Source: JAKQHY01 sp034429475 | GTDB taxonomy: Bacteria; Chloroflexota; Anaerolineae; B4-G1; SLSP01 | Direction: 5' to 3' | Length of the DNA: 54,780 nucleotides | Assembly (NCBI GenBank): GCA_034429475.1 | Contig: DAOUGD010000263.1 | Span: 1 to 54,780, forward strand | In this document: positions 41,607-49,443 of the stretch, piece by piece | Numbering within the stretch: the stretch's first letter is position 1 | How the letters are laid out: each line of letters starts with the position of its first letter | The notes under the pieces: generated by a model | Databases searched by the model: none | The model's input: the letters and a program-made list of their open reading frames with translations, nothing else | What the model was told of the DNA's origin: nothing | Made by a program: the position numbers and the translations under genes

Positions 41607-42160
41607 AAACCAAGCGCCCTCTTCTAACACGGACAACTGGCCTAAAAAGGCTTATTCGGTTGAAGCATCTTTTTACTGGTCATTTGACGGGGCAGATATG
41701 CCGGTCAGATGGCCCGGAAATGCCCCCTCAAATCCGTCAGCCAACCCATGTTCTATATTAACTATCAGGCGACGTTCAATAGGGTTCAATGTAAAGTTCT
41801 GTAAAACATCTTAAAAACAATAAAACTATACAAATGGATAGGTTTTCTATCCTCCAACTGGCCTGAGAACCTATTGGACATCTGACCAATGCGGCTTTCT
41901 GGACCTTCCGGGAAGCTATGTGGCGCCTTTGGCGAGCTGGGATGGTGCTTTAGCAAGGGTTTTGGTTTTTGAAGGCTGGGGCGAGCTTCCCGGAAGGCGT
42001 CCGACTGAGCAAAAAAATCTCCCGGCGAGTACACCCCCTGGCATCCCCATACCTGGGCTCCTGTGTACACGACGGGAGGTATCTGGACTCTATTCCCGAT
42101 ATCATCCAGTTTGAAGGAGGATGACGGGTCTCCCACATCATCCAGGTTCAGTTTAAAGGC
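41607..42160. other. long non-coding spacer with dyads
   Basis: No convincing gene. It contains CATCTGACC at 41879-41887 and its complement at 41703-41711, a 14-bp inverted repeat CCTTCCGGGAAGCT / AGCTTCCCGGAAGG at 41904-41917 and 41984-41997, and a direct repeat ATCATCCAG at 42100 and 42136. These could be regulator sites for the transporter operon or an RNA; I cannot decide which. Confidence 0.4.
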
Positions 42161-42197
42161 AAAACTCCCCGGCAGTACCCAACTACCGGGGAGTTTT
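42161..42197 (-). terminator. terminator of the kinase-regulator unit
   Basis: Perfect 12-bp stem AAAACTCCCCGG / CCGGGGAGTTTT with a 13-base loop; on the minus strand the stem ends in TTTTGCCTTT, about 65 bp past the response-regulator stop. Confidence 0.85.
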
Positions 42198-42263
42198 CTC
42201 TATAGACGCTTGTACAGTTCTGTGACTGACCACCTGTCGCTTGATTACGTTAATTTTCGACCT

Positions 42264-42932
42264 TCACGCCACCAATTTATGCCGCAGCGCCACGCTGATC
42301 GCTTCGGCGCGATTCGTCGCCCCCAACTTGTCCAAAATCTTGCTGACGTGCGCGCGCGCCGTGGAGCGGCTGATGCACAATTGCGCCGCGATCTGCGGGT
42401 TGGTCAGGCCGGCGACCAGCAGTCCCAACACCTCGCGCTCTCGTCCCGTCAGATCGTGGCCGGGTTTCGGGCCTTGATGAGCGACCTGAATCAACGCCTG
42501 CGCCGCCTCCGGGGCCAGGGTGGAGCGTCCCATGCACGCTGCCCGGATGGCGGCGGCCAGGTCATCGCCGGTCACGTTCTTCATCAAGTAGCTGATAGCC
42601 CCGGCCTGCAACACCTTCTGCACCAGGTCTTTCTCCTGGAAACTGGTCAGCGCGATCACCTGGATGTGCGGCCACCGGCTGCGGATGACCTGCGTCGCGG
42701 CCGCCCCGTCCATTTCCGGCATCACCAGGTCCATCAACACCACGTCGGGCTGAACCCGCGCGCACACCTCCACTGCTTCCCGGCCATTGCTGGCTTCGCC
42801 GGCCAGCTCCAGGTCGGGCTTGATCTGCAAGTAGACCGATAGCCCCCGGCGCACCATGTCGTGATCGTCCACCAGCATCACCCGGATGGGGCGATCCGGC
42901 TTAGGGCCGAGCGTAGACTGCCATCTGTTCAT
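42264..42932 (-). CDS. LuxR/NarL-family response regulator
   Basis: A 222-residue regulator. The receiver domain spans about residues 15-135, with the acidic pocket VDDHD and phosphoacceptor D68 in VVLMDLVMPEMDG. A LuxR-type helix-turn-helix follows at about 157-215 (LTGREREVLGLLVAGLTNPQIA). ATG 42932 has AAAGGAG upstream and overlaps the kinase gene by 32 bp, so the two are a cognate, translationally coupled pair. Likely targets are its own unit and the 82-residue gene/ABC operon, based on a shared promoter word (inference). Confidence 0.93.
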   Translation of the reverse strand: MNRWQSTLGPKPDRPIRVMLVDDHDMVRRGLSVYLQIKPDLELAGEASNGREAVEVCARVQPDVVLMDLVMPEMDGAAATQVIRSRWPHIQVIALTSFQEKDLVQKVLQAGAISYLMKNVTGDDLAAAIRAACMGRSTLAPEAAQALIQVAHQGPKPGHDLTGREREVLGLLVAGLTNPQIAAQLCISRSTARAHVSKILDKLGATNRAEAISVALRHKLVA

Positions 42933-45900
42933 AAGGCTCTCCTTTCCACTCCTCCTCCGAGTCCGATTCCTCTTCGGCCGGCCAGATCACAATGACTTGC
43001 GTGCCGCGTCGAGGGGAACTGACGATGTGCAGCGTAGCCCCGACGGCCTGCGCGCGCTCCTGCATAATGCCCAGCCCCAAATGGTCGGGCGGGAGGCGGC
43101 GGAGGTTGAACCCACACCCATTGTCGCTGACCCGCAACTCCACGTTGCTTTGCTCCCCCTCGCAGCCTTCGACGCATTCGAGTGTCAGCGTGACCTGACT
43201 GGCGCGCGCGTGTTTGACAACGTTGTTCAGCGCCTCTTGCGCGATGCGGTACAGGGCAATGTGGACTTCCTCTGGCAGACGGCAGGTTCCATGCACCGTC
43301 ACTGCAATTGGGATGCCGGTGCGCCCGGCAACGGCTTCGCCCAGTTGGCGGACTAACTCGTCCAGGCCTGTCTCCAGCAGCGCTGCGGGGCGCAACTCCA
43401 TCAACAGGGTGCGCATCTCGGCCAGCGCGCCCCGGCTCAACAGCCGCAGCTCTTGCGCGCGCCGCCGCCCCTCCGCGATGTCCTTCTCCCAGATCACGGG
43501 CAGCGCTTCGGCAATCATGCTCGTCGAAAATAAGGTCTGCGTCACCGCGTCGTGCAGTTCCCGCGCCAGGCGGCTGCGCTCGGCAGCCACGGCCTCTGCC
43601 ATCTTGTGCTGGTGCAGTTCCTCTTCGACGTGTAGCCGTTGTTCCACTTCCGCCCGCAGTTGCGCCGTGCGCCGCGCCACCTCAATCTCCAGCGAGCGGT
43701 TGCGGCCTTTGATGCTCTCGACGCGCACGCGATAGCCCACCAACACCATCCCTACGCCGCTCAACATGGCAAAAGCCTTGAACCACCACGTCCCCCAAAA
43801 CGGCGGCGACACGATAATTTCCACCGCCGTCCCCGCTTCGTTCCAGACGCCGTCGCCGTTGGAGCCTTTGAGATGGAGCGTATACGTTCCGCCGGCCAGG
43901 TTGGTGTACCGGCCAAACCGCCGCGTCCCGACGTAATTCCAATCTTTGTCTAACCCTTCCAGCATATAGGCGTATTGATTTTTCTCCGGTCGCCCGTAGC
44001 TCAGGGCGGCAAACTCAAACTCGAAGAAGTTCACCGGCCATTGGAACGTCACTGTCTGCGCGTGCTCGACGGCGCCGTCCAGCGGCGTCGGCTCGCCGCC
44101 CTGCGTCAGGGACGTGAGCATGATCGGCGGCGCGTGGGGATTATCCACAATCGCCTCCGGGTAGAAGGCCGTGATGCCGTTGACCCCGCCGAAGAACAAT
44201 TCCCCGTCGGGCGCGGCGTAGTAGGCGCCGACGTCAAATTCGTTGCTTGGCAACCCTTCCGCGCGCGTGTAGGTTTTGAAGGTCTGCGTGTCCGGCGTGA
44301 ATTTGACCAGTCCGTTGTTCGTCGGGATCCAAAAATTGCGCTGACGGTCGGGGATCACGGCGTAGATCACGCCGTTGGGCATCTCCTGCCCCTCCCGGTA
44401 ATGGGTGAACTCCCCCGTCCGGCGGTCGAAGCGATCCAGCCCGCCGCCATTGGTGCCCACCCACACAATCCCATCCTCCGCTTCGTAGACCGAGCGCACT
44501 TCGGGGTAGGCCAGGCTGTAAGGGTTGTTGGGGTCGTGGGTGTAATGCGTAAAGACTCCGGCAGCCGGGTCGAAGTAATCCAGTCCGCTGTCCGTCCCGA
44601 TCCAGAGTCCCCCGTCCCGGCTCGGCTCGATGAGTGTCACGCCGTTGGAAATCAAGCTCCCCAGCTTGTCGGCCGCGTGACTGTAAAGGGTGCGCGTCCC
44701 CCGCGCGGGATCAAACGCGAGCAAACCGCGATTGTATTGGGCCAGCCACAGGACGCCATTCGCATCCTGGTAAATATCCGCTATCCCCGGTGTGATGACG
44801 TGGGTGAAGCGCAACTCTGGCGCGCCGGCGCCGGAGACCGTAGCCCAGTCCAGCCCGCTCTCGGTCGCCACCCAGATGCCGTCTTCCATAGGGAGCACTG
44901 CCACCACACCGCCCGCGCTCAGGCTTTCAGGATTCTGCGGTTCGTTGCCATACAGCGTAAACGCACCTGTTTCACGATCCCAATAGTTCAAACCGACGCG
45001 CGTGCCTACCCACAGCGCCGTGGCGCGTCGTGTCGTATCGTCTATGGCGGCGCTCGTCAGGGCGAAAATCATCGTGTTGCCCACTTCATCGCGCGCCGGC
45101 GCCGTCACCCGGTAGGCAGGGAATGTGTTCCACGCCGGGTCATACCAGTTGACGCCCCGCCCGCCGGTGCCGAGCCATAGCACGCCGTCCCGGTCCTCCA
45201 ACAGCGACTCGATGGCGTTGTCGCTTAGGCTGTCGGCGTCTGCGGGGTCGTAGCGATAGGGGATGAACTTGCCGGTTTCGCGCTCAAACAGGTTGACGCC
45301 TTCGCCGGTCGCCACCACCCACAATTTCCCGGCGCGATCTTCGTGGATGAAGGTGACGTAATCGTCGCTCAAACTGTGCGGGTCGTCTGCATCATGCTGA
45401 TAGCGCGTGGCCCGCCCGGTGGCGGGATCAAACTGATCCAGCCCGCCCTCCCAATACGCCAGCCAGAGCTTTCCTGTGCTGTCCTCGTACAACACCCGGA
45501 TTAAGTCGCCGGACAGGGTGCGGGGATTATCGGGATCATGTTGATACGCCGTAAAGCGCCCAGTGTCCCGGTCAAACTTGTTCAGCCCGCCCAACGTGCC
45601 AATCCACAGTTGCCCGGCGCGATCTTCGTAGATGAGCTTGGCATACGGGCTGCTCAACTGCCACGGCCCTGACCGTTGGTTGAGGAGGGTGTCCGGTTCA
45701 TGGTACGGATAGCGGATAAATCCGTCGGTCTGGGGATCGTAGCGATTCAAGCCCGCCGCCGTCCCCACCCATAGCACGCCGGCGCGATCCCGGTAGAGCG
45801 CGTATACCTTGTCGTGCGCCAGACTCAACGGGTCGTCGGGATTGTTGCGGTAATGCACAAAGCTATCCGTTTCCGGCAAATAACGAGATAATCCGCCCCC

Positions 45901-46470
45901 ATACGTGCCAAACCACACGCTCCCGTCCGCATCGCTTTCGATGGCATAGACGCCGGGCGCCGTCTGCCAGAGCGCCGCCGCGTTCCAACTGGCGGGGTCT
46001 TGCGGATCGTGGAGATAGCGATAAAAGCGGTCGGCCTCCGGATCATAGCGATTCAGCCCGCCGTCGGCAGTCGCCACCCACATCATTCCCCTCTGATCCT
46101 CATAGAGGTGCAAAATGAAACTGCGGCTCAGACTGTAGGTGTTTTCGGGGTCGTGTTTGTAGACTTTGAAGGTGTAGCCATCGTAGCGGTTCAGCCCGTC
46201 CTGCGTCCCGAACCACATAAAGCCACGTCGATCCTGGAGGATACACAGGACGGTACTTTGCGAAAGCCCCTGCTCCAGCGAAAGATGTGCAAATTTCAGC
46301 GGCGCCTCGTCCACCGGCCCTAAAGCCGCCGGAATGGGGGTTGTTTCCGGCGGCGGTGTGTCCTGCTGCGCGGCAAGCGGCCTCCCCAACGCGCCGCAGC
46401 TCCATAGAATCGTCAGCAGCACGCTCAGCAGCTTGAATCCTGCCTGTTTCCAACCAACTCTCGCGTTCAA
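42901..46470 (-). CDS. sensor histidine kinase with two-component propeller ectodomain
   Basis: A 1189-residue membrane kinase. After an N-terminal signal/hydrophobic segment (about 10-35), some 14 Reg_prop repeats (pattern GxLWxGTxxGLNRYD, each about 45-50 residues) span roughly 60-770. This forms twin beta-propellers outside the membrane. A Y_Y_Y domain follows (FEFEFAALSYGRPEKNQYAY), then one transmembrane helix (TWWFKAFAMLSGVGMVLVGY), a coiled coil, a HisKA_3 domain with phospho-acceptor H973 (ELHDAV), and HATPase with DNGCGFN. In Bacteroidota such kinases sense oligosaccharides. Placement beside an ABC uptake locus suggests the same logic, as an inference. Confidence 0.93.
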   Translation of the reverse strand: MNARVGWKQAGFKLLSVLLTILWSCGALGRPLAAQQDTPPPETTPIPAALGPVDEAPLKFAHLSLEQGLSQSTVLCILQDRRGFMWFGTQDGLNRYDGYTFKVYKHDPENTYSLSRSFILHLYEDQRGMMWVATADGGLNRYDPEADRFYRYLHDPQDPASWNAAALWQTAPGVYAIESDADGSVWFGTYGGGLSRYLPETDSFVHYRNNPDDPLSLAHDKVYALYRDRAGVLWVGTAAGLNRYDPQTDGFIRYPYHEPDTLLNQRSGPWQLSSPYAKLIYEDRAGQLWIGTLGGLNKFDRDTGRFTAYQHDPDNPRTLSGDLIRVLYEDSTGKLWLAYWEGGLDQFDPATGRATRYQHDADDPHSLSDDYVTFIHEDRAGKLWVVATGEGVNLFERETGKFIPYRYDPADADSLSDNAIESLLEDRDGVLWLGTGGRGVNWYDPAWNTFPAYRVTAPARDEVGNTMIFALTSAAIDDTTRRATALWVGTRVGLNYWDRETGAFTLYGNEPQNPESLSAGGVVAVLPMEDGIWVATESGLDWATVSGAGAPELRFTHVITPGIADIYQDANGVLWLAQYNRGLLAFDPARGTRTLYSHAADKLGSLISNGVTLIEPSRDGGLWIGTDSGLDYFDPAAGVFTHYTHDPNNPYSLAYPEVRSVYEAEDGIVWVGTNGGGLDRFDRRTGEFTHYREGQEMPNGVIYAVIPDRQRNFWIPTNNGLVKFTPDTQTFKTYTRAEGLPSNEFDVGAYYAAPDGELFFGGVNGITAFYPEAIVDNPHAPPIMLTSLTQGGEPTPLDGAVEHAQTVTFQWPVNFFEFEFAALSYGRPEKNQYAYMLEGLDKDWNYVGTRRFGRYTNLAGGTYTLHLKGSNGDGVWNEAGTAVEIIVSPPFWGTWWFKAFAMLSGVGMVLVGYRVRVESIKGRNRSLEIEVARRTAQLRAEVEQRLHVEEELHQHKMAEAVAAERSRLARELHDAVTQTLFSTSMIAEALPVIWEKDIAEGRRRAQELRLLSRGALAEMRTLLMELRPAALLETGLDELVRQLGEAVAGRTGIPIAVTVHGTCRLPEEVHIALYRIAQEALNNVVKHARASQVTLTLECVEGCEGEQSNVELRVSDNGCGFNLRRLPPDHLGLGIMQERAQAVGATLHIVSSPRRGTQVIVIWPAEEESDSEEEWKGEPYEQMAVYARP

Positions 46471-46512
46471 TAGTCCTTACCCTTCACCCTGTATTCTTGA
46501 CTCCTTCATCCC

Positions 46513-46525
46513 ACTCTTTAGCATA
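46513..46525 (-). promoter_or_regulatory. 13-bp promoter word upstream of the sensor kinase
   Basis: TATGCTAAAGAGT on the minus strand, 43 bp before the kinase start. Further upstream is a dyad TGTCC-CATC-GGACA (46549-46562) with an extra half site CTGTCC (46571-46576), a candidate regulator-binding site. Confidence 0.5.
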
Positions 46526-46615
46526 CACTAAAGTCATAGAACTCGTCGTGTCCCATCGGACAGAATTCCCCCTGTCCAATGGGGGGGTCTTGAGACTGGA
46601 CGCCTGACCAGGTAT

Positions 46616-46652
46616 AAAAAACGTTCCGGGAAGCCGATCAGCTTCCCGGAAC
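46616..46652 (-). terminator. terminator downstream of queA
   Basis: Perfect 12-bp stem GTTCCGGGAAGC / GCTTCCCGGAAC with a six-base loop, followed on the minus strand by GTTTTTT. Confidence 0.92.
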
Positions 46653-46667
46653 AGTCTTTATCTCTCT

Positions 46668-46692
46668 TTTGCGCCTTGGCGCCTTTGCGTGA
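46668..46692. repeat. GCGCCTTT octad repeat
   Basis: TTGCGCC-TTGGCGCC-TTTGCGTG lies between the queA terminator and stop codon; same word family as 27496-27568. Confidence 0.6.
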
Positions 46693-46695
46693 AAT

Positions 46696-47853
46696 TTACA
46701 CGATCAACGTCGCATCCCCAAACGAGAAGAAGCGATACCGCCGCGCGATGGCTTCGGCGTAGGCGCGGCGGATGAGGTCTTCGCCCGCGAAAGCCATCAC
46801 CAACGCCAGCAGCGTGCTTTTGGGCAGGTGGAAGTTGGTGATGAGCGTATCCACCACGCGAAACTGAAACCCCGGTGTAATATACAGCCGAGTGAACCCC
46901 TCGTAGGGCGAAAGCGGCCGCCAGGGACAGGCGGCGTCCGGCGTTTGGAGCAGTCCGTGCCGCGCCGCCGTTTCCAACACGCGCACGCTCGTCGTGCCCA
47001 CCGCGACGACGCGCCCACCCATCACCTTCGTCCGGTTGATCTGCGCGGCCACCTCCGGGCTGAGGCTGCACCATTCGCTGTGGATGGCGTGCGCCTCCAA
47101 CGTGGCTTCCGTCACCGGGCGGAACGTGTCCAGCCCGACGTGCAGCGTCACGAAGGCCAGCCCGACGCCCTGCTCGCGCAAGGCCAGCAGCAAATCCGGC
47201 GTGAAGTGCAGTCCGGCCGTCGGCGCCGCCGCGCTCCCCAGCGTGTGCGAGTAGACGGTCTGGTAACGCTCCGGGTCTTCCAGGCGGCGGTGGATGTACG
47301 GCGGCAGTGGCATCACCCCCAGTGCGTCGAAATGCTCCTCCACCGGCGCGTCAAACACCACCTCCCGCTCCCCGCGCTCACCCGTTTCCACCACCTCCGC
47401 CGTAAGTGGTTCCACAGGAGTATTTTCCACGCAAAGGCGCAAAGGCGCAGAGGGATCAGGAGCCACCTCCCCCTCTCCCCCTCTCCCCCTCTCGCCCTCG
47501 TCTTTGCCTTCCTCAAATTCCGCGTAGAATTGCAGCCGCGTCCCCACCCGCGTCCGCGCCCCGCCGACGAGCGCGCGCCAGCGGTTCCCCTCCAGGTGAC
47601 GCAGTAGCAGCACTTCCACCTTCCCACCGCCGGGCGTCTTGTGCGCGAACAGCCGCGCCGGCATCACGCGGCTCTCATTCGCCATCAGCAAATCGCCGGG
47701 CCGCAAATATTCCACGATGTCGCGGAACGCGCGATGTTCCAGCGCGCCCGTCTCCCGGTGCAGCACCAGCAGCCGGGAACTATCGCGCGGCTCTATCGGC
47801 GTCTGCGCGATCAATTCTTCAGGTAATGTGTAGTCTAATTCGTCAGTCTTCAT
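46696..47853 (-). CDS. queA: S-adenosylmethionine:tRNA ribosyltransferase-isomerase, with repeat-derived insertion
   Basis: Transfers and isomerises the ribosyl part of SAM onto preQ1-modified tRNA to make epoxyqueuosine. Signatures are intact: DELDYTLPEELIAQTPIEPRD at the N-terminus (shown whole as the family start), LLMANESRVMPARL, GAAAPTAGLHFT-like SAAAPTAGLHF, VTLHVGLDTFRPV and LITNFHLPKSTLL. At 385 residues it is about 35-40 longer than usual. The excess (residues about 112-150, acidic and Gly/Glu-rich) is encoded by two octad repeat blocks at 47431-47453 and 47468-47500. The insertion falls in a surface region before LTAEVVETG, and the frame is kept. Start ATG 47853 is clear. Confidence 0.93.
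   Translation of the reverse strand: MKTDELDYTLPEELIAQTPIEPRDSSRLLVLHRETGALEHRAFRDIVEYLRPGDLLMANESRVMPARLFAHKTPGGGKVEVLLLRHLEGNRWRALVGGARTRVGTRLQFYAEFEEGKDEGERGRGGEGEVAPDPSAPLRLCVENTPVEPLTAEVVETGERGEREVVFDAPVEEHFDALGVMPLPPYIHRRLEDPERYQTVYSHTLGSAAAPTAGLHFTPDLLLALREQGVGLAFVTLHVGLDTFRPVTEATLEAHAIHSEWCSLSPEVAAQINRTKVMGGRVVAVGTTSVRVLETAARHGLLQTPDAACPWRPLSPYEGFTRLYITPGFQFRVVDTLITNFHLPKSTLLALVMAFAGEDLIRRAYAEAIARRYRFFSFGDATLIV
47431..47500. repeat. octad repeats inside queA
   Basis: GCAAAGGC-type octads (47431-47453) and CCCCTCTC octads (47468-47500) lie inside the coding sequence. The first is the word family of 27496-27568 and 46668-46692; the second recurs, complemented, at 54757-54780. Confidence 0.8.
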
Positions 47854-47858
47854 AGTGA

Positions 47859-47980
47859 AAAAGCGAGAAAGCGGATCAGCGAGTCAGCGGATCAGCGAAA
47901 AGGCGAATGAGCGAGAAAGCGCATCCTAACTCCTAATTCGCAACTCCTAACTCCTAACTCGCAACTCCTAACTCGCAACT
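47859..47980. repeat. octad plus heptad repeat block between queA and the GH1 gene
   Basis: About seven degenerate octads of GCGAGAAA / GCGGATCA type (47859-47922) are followed by about eight heptads of AACTCCT / AACTCGC type (47923-47980), reaching the stop codon of the GH1 gene. Confidence 0.85.
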
Positions 47981-47981
47981 C

Positions 47982-49301
47982 TTACCCCGGCATCAACACT
48001 TCGCGCAATTCCGGCGCGTAAGCGTCCACCAGCTCCGGCGTGAGGGCGTTGCCGCGCGCGATGGCGCTGTACAGGTCGGCGCTGCGACGAGGCGTGCGCA
48101 CTTGCGTCTGCGGGTCCAGCTCAATCAGGCCGAAGCGTAGCGTCCAGCCCTCCGCCCACTCGAAGTTGTCCACCAATGTCCAGTGATAGTAGCCCATCAC
48201 CGGGTAGTTTTCCTGGATTGCCTTCCACATCTGGTGGAGATGCAGCAACAGCGCGCGCGGACGCTGGTCGTCGTCGGAGTCGGGGATGCCGTTTTCGGTC
48301 ACGTAGATGGGCAGGCCCATCCGCGACAGCCGTTTGATGGCGCGGAACATCCCCTTAGGGTACATCTCGCCGTAGTCGCCGTCGAGCAATTCCGCGTCCG
48401 GCGCGTGGAGCGTCCGCCCAAACCCCGTCGCGCTCCGGTCGAAGGCGACGAGGTCGCGCGTGTAGTAGTTCAGGCCGATCCAATCCAGCGTGCGGCGCAG
48501 CTTCCACGCCAGGCCGTAGCCCACCGGCAGCGTCCAGCGACCGTCCCACACGGCTCTGAGCGTCGCTTCGTTGAAACCGGCGTCCTGTATCCCCGCCGCC
48601 AACCGATCCAGCGGGCTGTTGGGATTGGCCGGATCGAAGAAGCGCAGGTTGTGGGCCAGTCCCACCCGCGCGTTCTCTTGCAAGCGATGGATGAGTTTGT
48701 AGGCCGCCGCGTGCGCCGTGAGCATATTTCTCAACGCGGTGAAGCTGGCGCGCATATCCTGGCGTCCCGGCGGGAAAACGCCGAGGAGATACCCGATGTA
48801 GGAGAAAACGTTCGGTTCGTTGACGGTACACCAGAGCGTCACGTCGTCGCCCAGGGCGCGCACGACTTGCTCGACGTAGCGGGTGAAGTAGGCGACGACG
48901 TTGGGATTCAGCCAGCCGCCCATCTCCTCCAGCCAGACGGGGTTGGTGAAGTGGTGCAGCGTGACCATCGGCTCGATGTCGCGCTCGCGCAGCGCCTTCA
49001 CCAGCGTCCGGTAGCGGTCGAGCGCGGCGGTGTCTATCTGCCCCGGCGCCACCTCCACGCGGCTCCATTCGACGGAGAGCCGCAGCGCGTTCAACCCCAT
49101 CTCCGCGGCCCGGTCGAAGTCCGCCTCGGCGTTGCGCCACCCGTCGCACGCCAGCGCCGACGTGCTGCCGTCCTTGATGTGGCCGGGCTGCTGCTCCCAC
49201 AGCCACCATTGATTGTTGCTGTTGTTCCCCTCCGTCTGGTGCGCCGCCGTAGCGACGCCCCAGCGGAAGTCAGGGGGAAAGTGATACGTGGCGTTTGGCA
49301 T
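47982..49301 (-). CDS. bglB: GH1 beta-glucosidase
   Basis: A family 1 glycoside hydrolase of 439 residues, normal size, with no signal peptide, so intracellular. The acid/base is E162 in TVNEPN and the nucleophile is E336 in YVTENG. FRWGVATAAHQTEG, VTLHHFTNPVW and the WTLVDNFEWAEGW end motif are intact. It releases glucose, galactose or related sugars from beta-linked disaccharides. ATG 49301 has AGAGGAG upstream; the 40 codons before it are translated repeat and are not part of the gene. It fits as the enzyme acting on imported oligosaccharides. Confidence 0.93.
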   Translation of the reverse strand: MPNATYHFPPDFRWGVATAAHQTEGNNSNNQWWLWEQQPGHIKDGSTSALACDGWRNAEADFDRAAEMGLNALRLSVEWSRVEVAPGQIDTAALDRYRTLVKALRERDIEPMVTLHHFTNPVWLEEMGGWLNPNVVAYFTRYVEQVVRALGDDVTLWCTVNEPNVFSYIGYLLGVFPPGRQDMRASFTALRNMLTAHAAAYKLIHRLQENARVGLAHNLRFFDPANPNSPLDRLAAGIQDAGFNEATLRAVWDGRWTLPVGYGLAWKLRRTLDWIGLNYYTRDLVAFDRSATGFGRTLHAPDAELLDGDYGEMYPKGMFRAIKRLSRMGLPIYVTENGIPDSDDDQRPRALLLHLHQMWKAIQENYPVMGYYHWTLVDNFEWAEGWTLRFGLIELDPQTQVRTPRRSADLYSAIARGNALTPELVDAYAPELREVLMPG

Positions 49302-49312
49302 ATATACTCCTC

Positions 49313-49352
49313 TGTAAATAGCGAATAGCGAATAGCAAATAGCAAATGGCGA
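49313..49352. repeat. AAATAGC / GAATAGC heptad repeat
   Basis: About five copies of AATAGCR with a 7-bp period directly upstream of the GH1 ribosome-binding site. The same word is found inside a coding sequence at 53826-53868. Confidence 0.85.
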
Positions 49353-49353
49353 A

Positions 49354-49409
49354 GTAACGCAAACTTCAGTTTGCCGGCTTGCCAACGGACAAACTAAAGT
49401 TTGTGTTAC
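49354..49409. repeat. compound palindromic element, copy 2 (inverted)
   Basis: A 56-bp element, the same length as copy 1. Read on the minus strand it opens with the same 21 bases from GTAACAC onward, ends with a CAAACTGAAGTTTG dyad and GTTAC, and differs only in the middle spacer. Confidence 0.75.
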
Positions 49410-49443
49410 GTTTTCATCCAATTGACGAATTCCTTTGTTGGGA

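Noticed and set aside
41786..42136. 116-residue minus-strand frame in the long spacer before the response regulator terminator
   Set aside because: No ribosome-binding site, low-complexity composition, and it overlaps dyads and promoter-like words.
49302..49421. 40-codon N-terminal extension of the GH1 enzyme
   Set aside because: It is translated repeat and palindrome sequence; a good ribosome-binding site precedes ATG 49301.
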